Shown here in pieces: positions 5,507 through 5,534 of a stretch of DNA of 5,534 nucleotides; position 1 is the first letter of the stretch, and every line of letters begins with the position of its first letter. The stretch is from Spirochaetaceae bacterium. GTDB lineage: Bacteria; Spirochaetota; Spirochaetia; Treponematales; Treponemataceae. The position numbers and the translations under genes are program-made. The stretch spans positions 1 through 5,534 of the forward strand of contig JAFNZQ010000001.1 in the NCBI GenBank assembly GCA_017382775.1, given 5' to 3'. The notes beneath the pieces are model-generated. The model saw nothing but the letters and a program-made list of their open reading frames with translations, was not told where the DNA came from and ran no database searches.

Positions 5507-5534
5507 AGGCTACAAAACCGAATTGAAAAGTTGC

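Overview
The window reads best as chromosomal DNA of a spirochaete, probably Treponema-like. Three things point there. The adaptor protein is a lipoprotein that lacks the alpha-helical hairpin, an arrangement described for the Borrelia adaptor BesA. The efflux genes run in the order outer-membrane channel then adaptor, as in besC-besA-besB. The large right-hand gene belongs to the DUF4954 family, which I recall from spirochaetes and Bacteroidetes. The genus is an inference; another Gram-negative lineage such as Fibrobacter is not excluded from sequence alone.

Layout. Positions 1-2119, minus strand: a two-gene efflux operon, a TolC-family outer-membrane channel (2119-812) followed after 24 nt by a periplasmic adaptor lipoprotein (787-1, cut by the window edge). 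An inner-membrane RND pump gene would be expected just outside the left edge. A consensus -10 box lies 32 nt upstream of the tolC-like start, in a stretch of helically phased A-tracts.

Positions 2281-3330: an unusual repeat region. Six identical 25-bp palindromes (11-bp arms AACTATTCGAA/TTCGAATAGTT around TTT) lie in the same orientation in two groups of three. Start-to-start spacing is 106, 106, then a gene, then 104 and 106 bp. The DNA between palindromes is itself a related unit, well conserved in its first half and divergent in its second. A small Rid/YjgF-family gene (2621-2998, plus strand) with its own promoter sits where the second half of the third unit should be. Recognisable pieces of that unit remain on both sides.

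Positions 3336-5506, plus strand: a near-consensus promoter whose predicted start site falls on or next to the ATG of a 711-residue DUF4954 protein, so the mRNA is probably leaderless. The last 28 bases hold nothing I can identify.

How the parts relate. The efflux operon is a self-contained functional unit transcribed leftward. The Rid protein (probable enamine/imine deaminase) and the DUF4954 beta-helix protein are transcribed rightward from separate promoters, each placed just downstream of the last palindrome of a cluster. The regularly spaced palindromes are the most unusual part of the window. I do not recognise the family, and they could act as a binding array, a structured-RNA source or a REP/BIME-like element.
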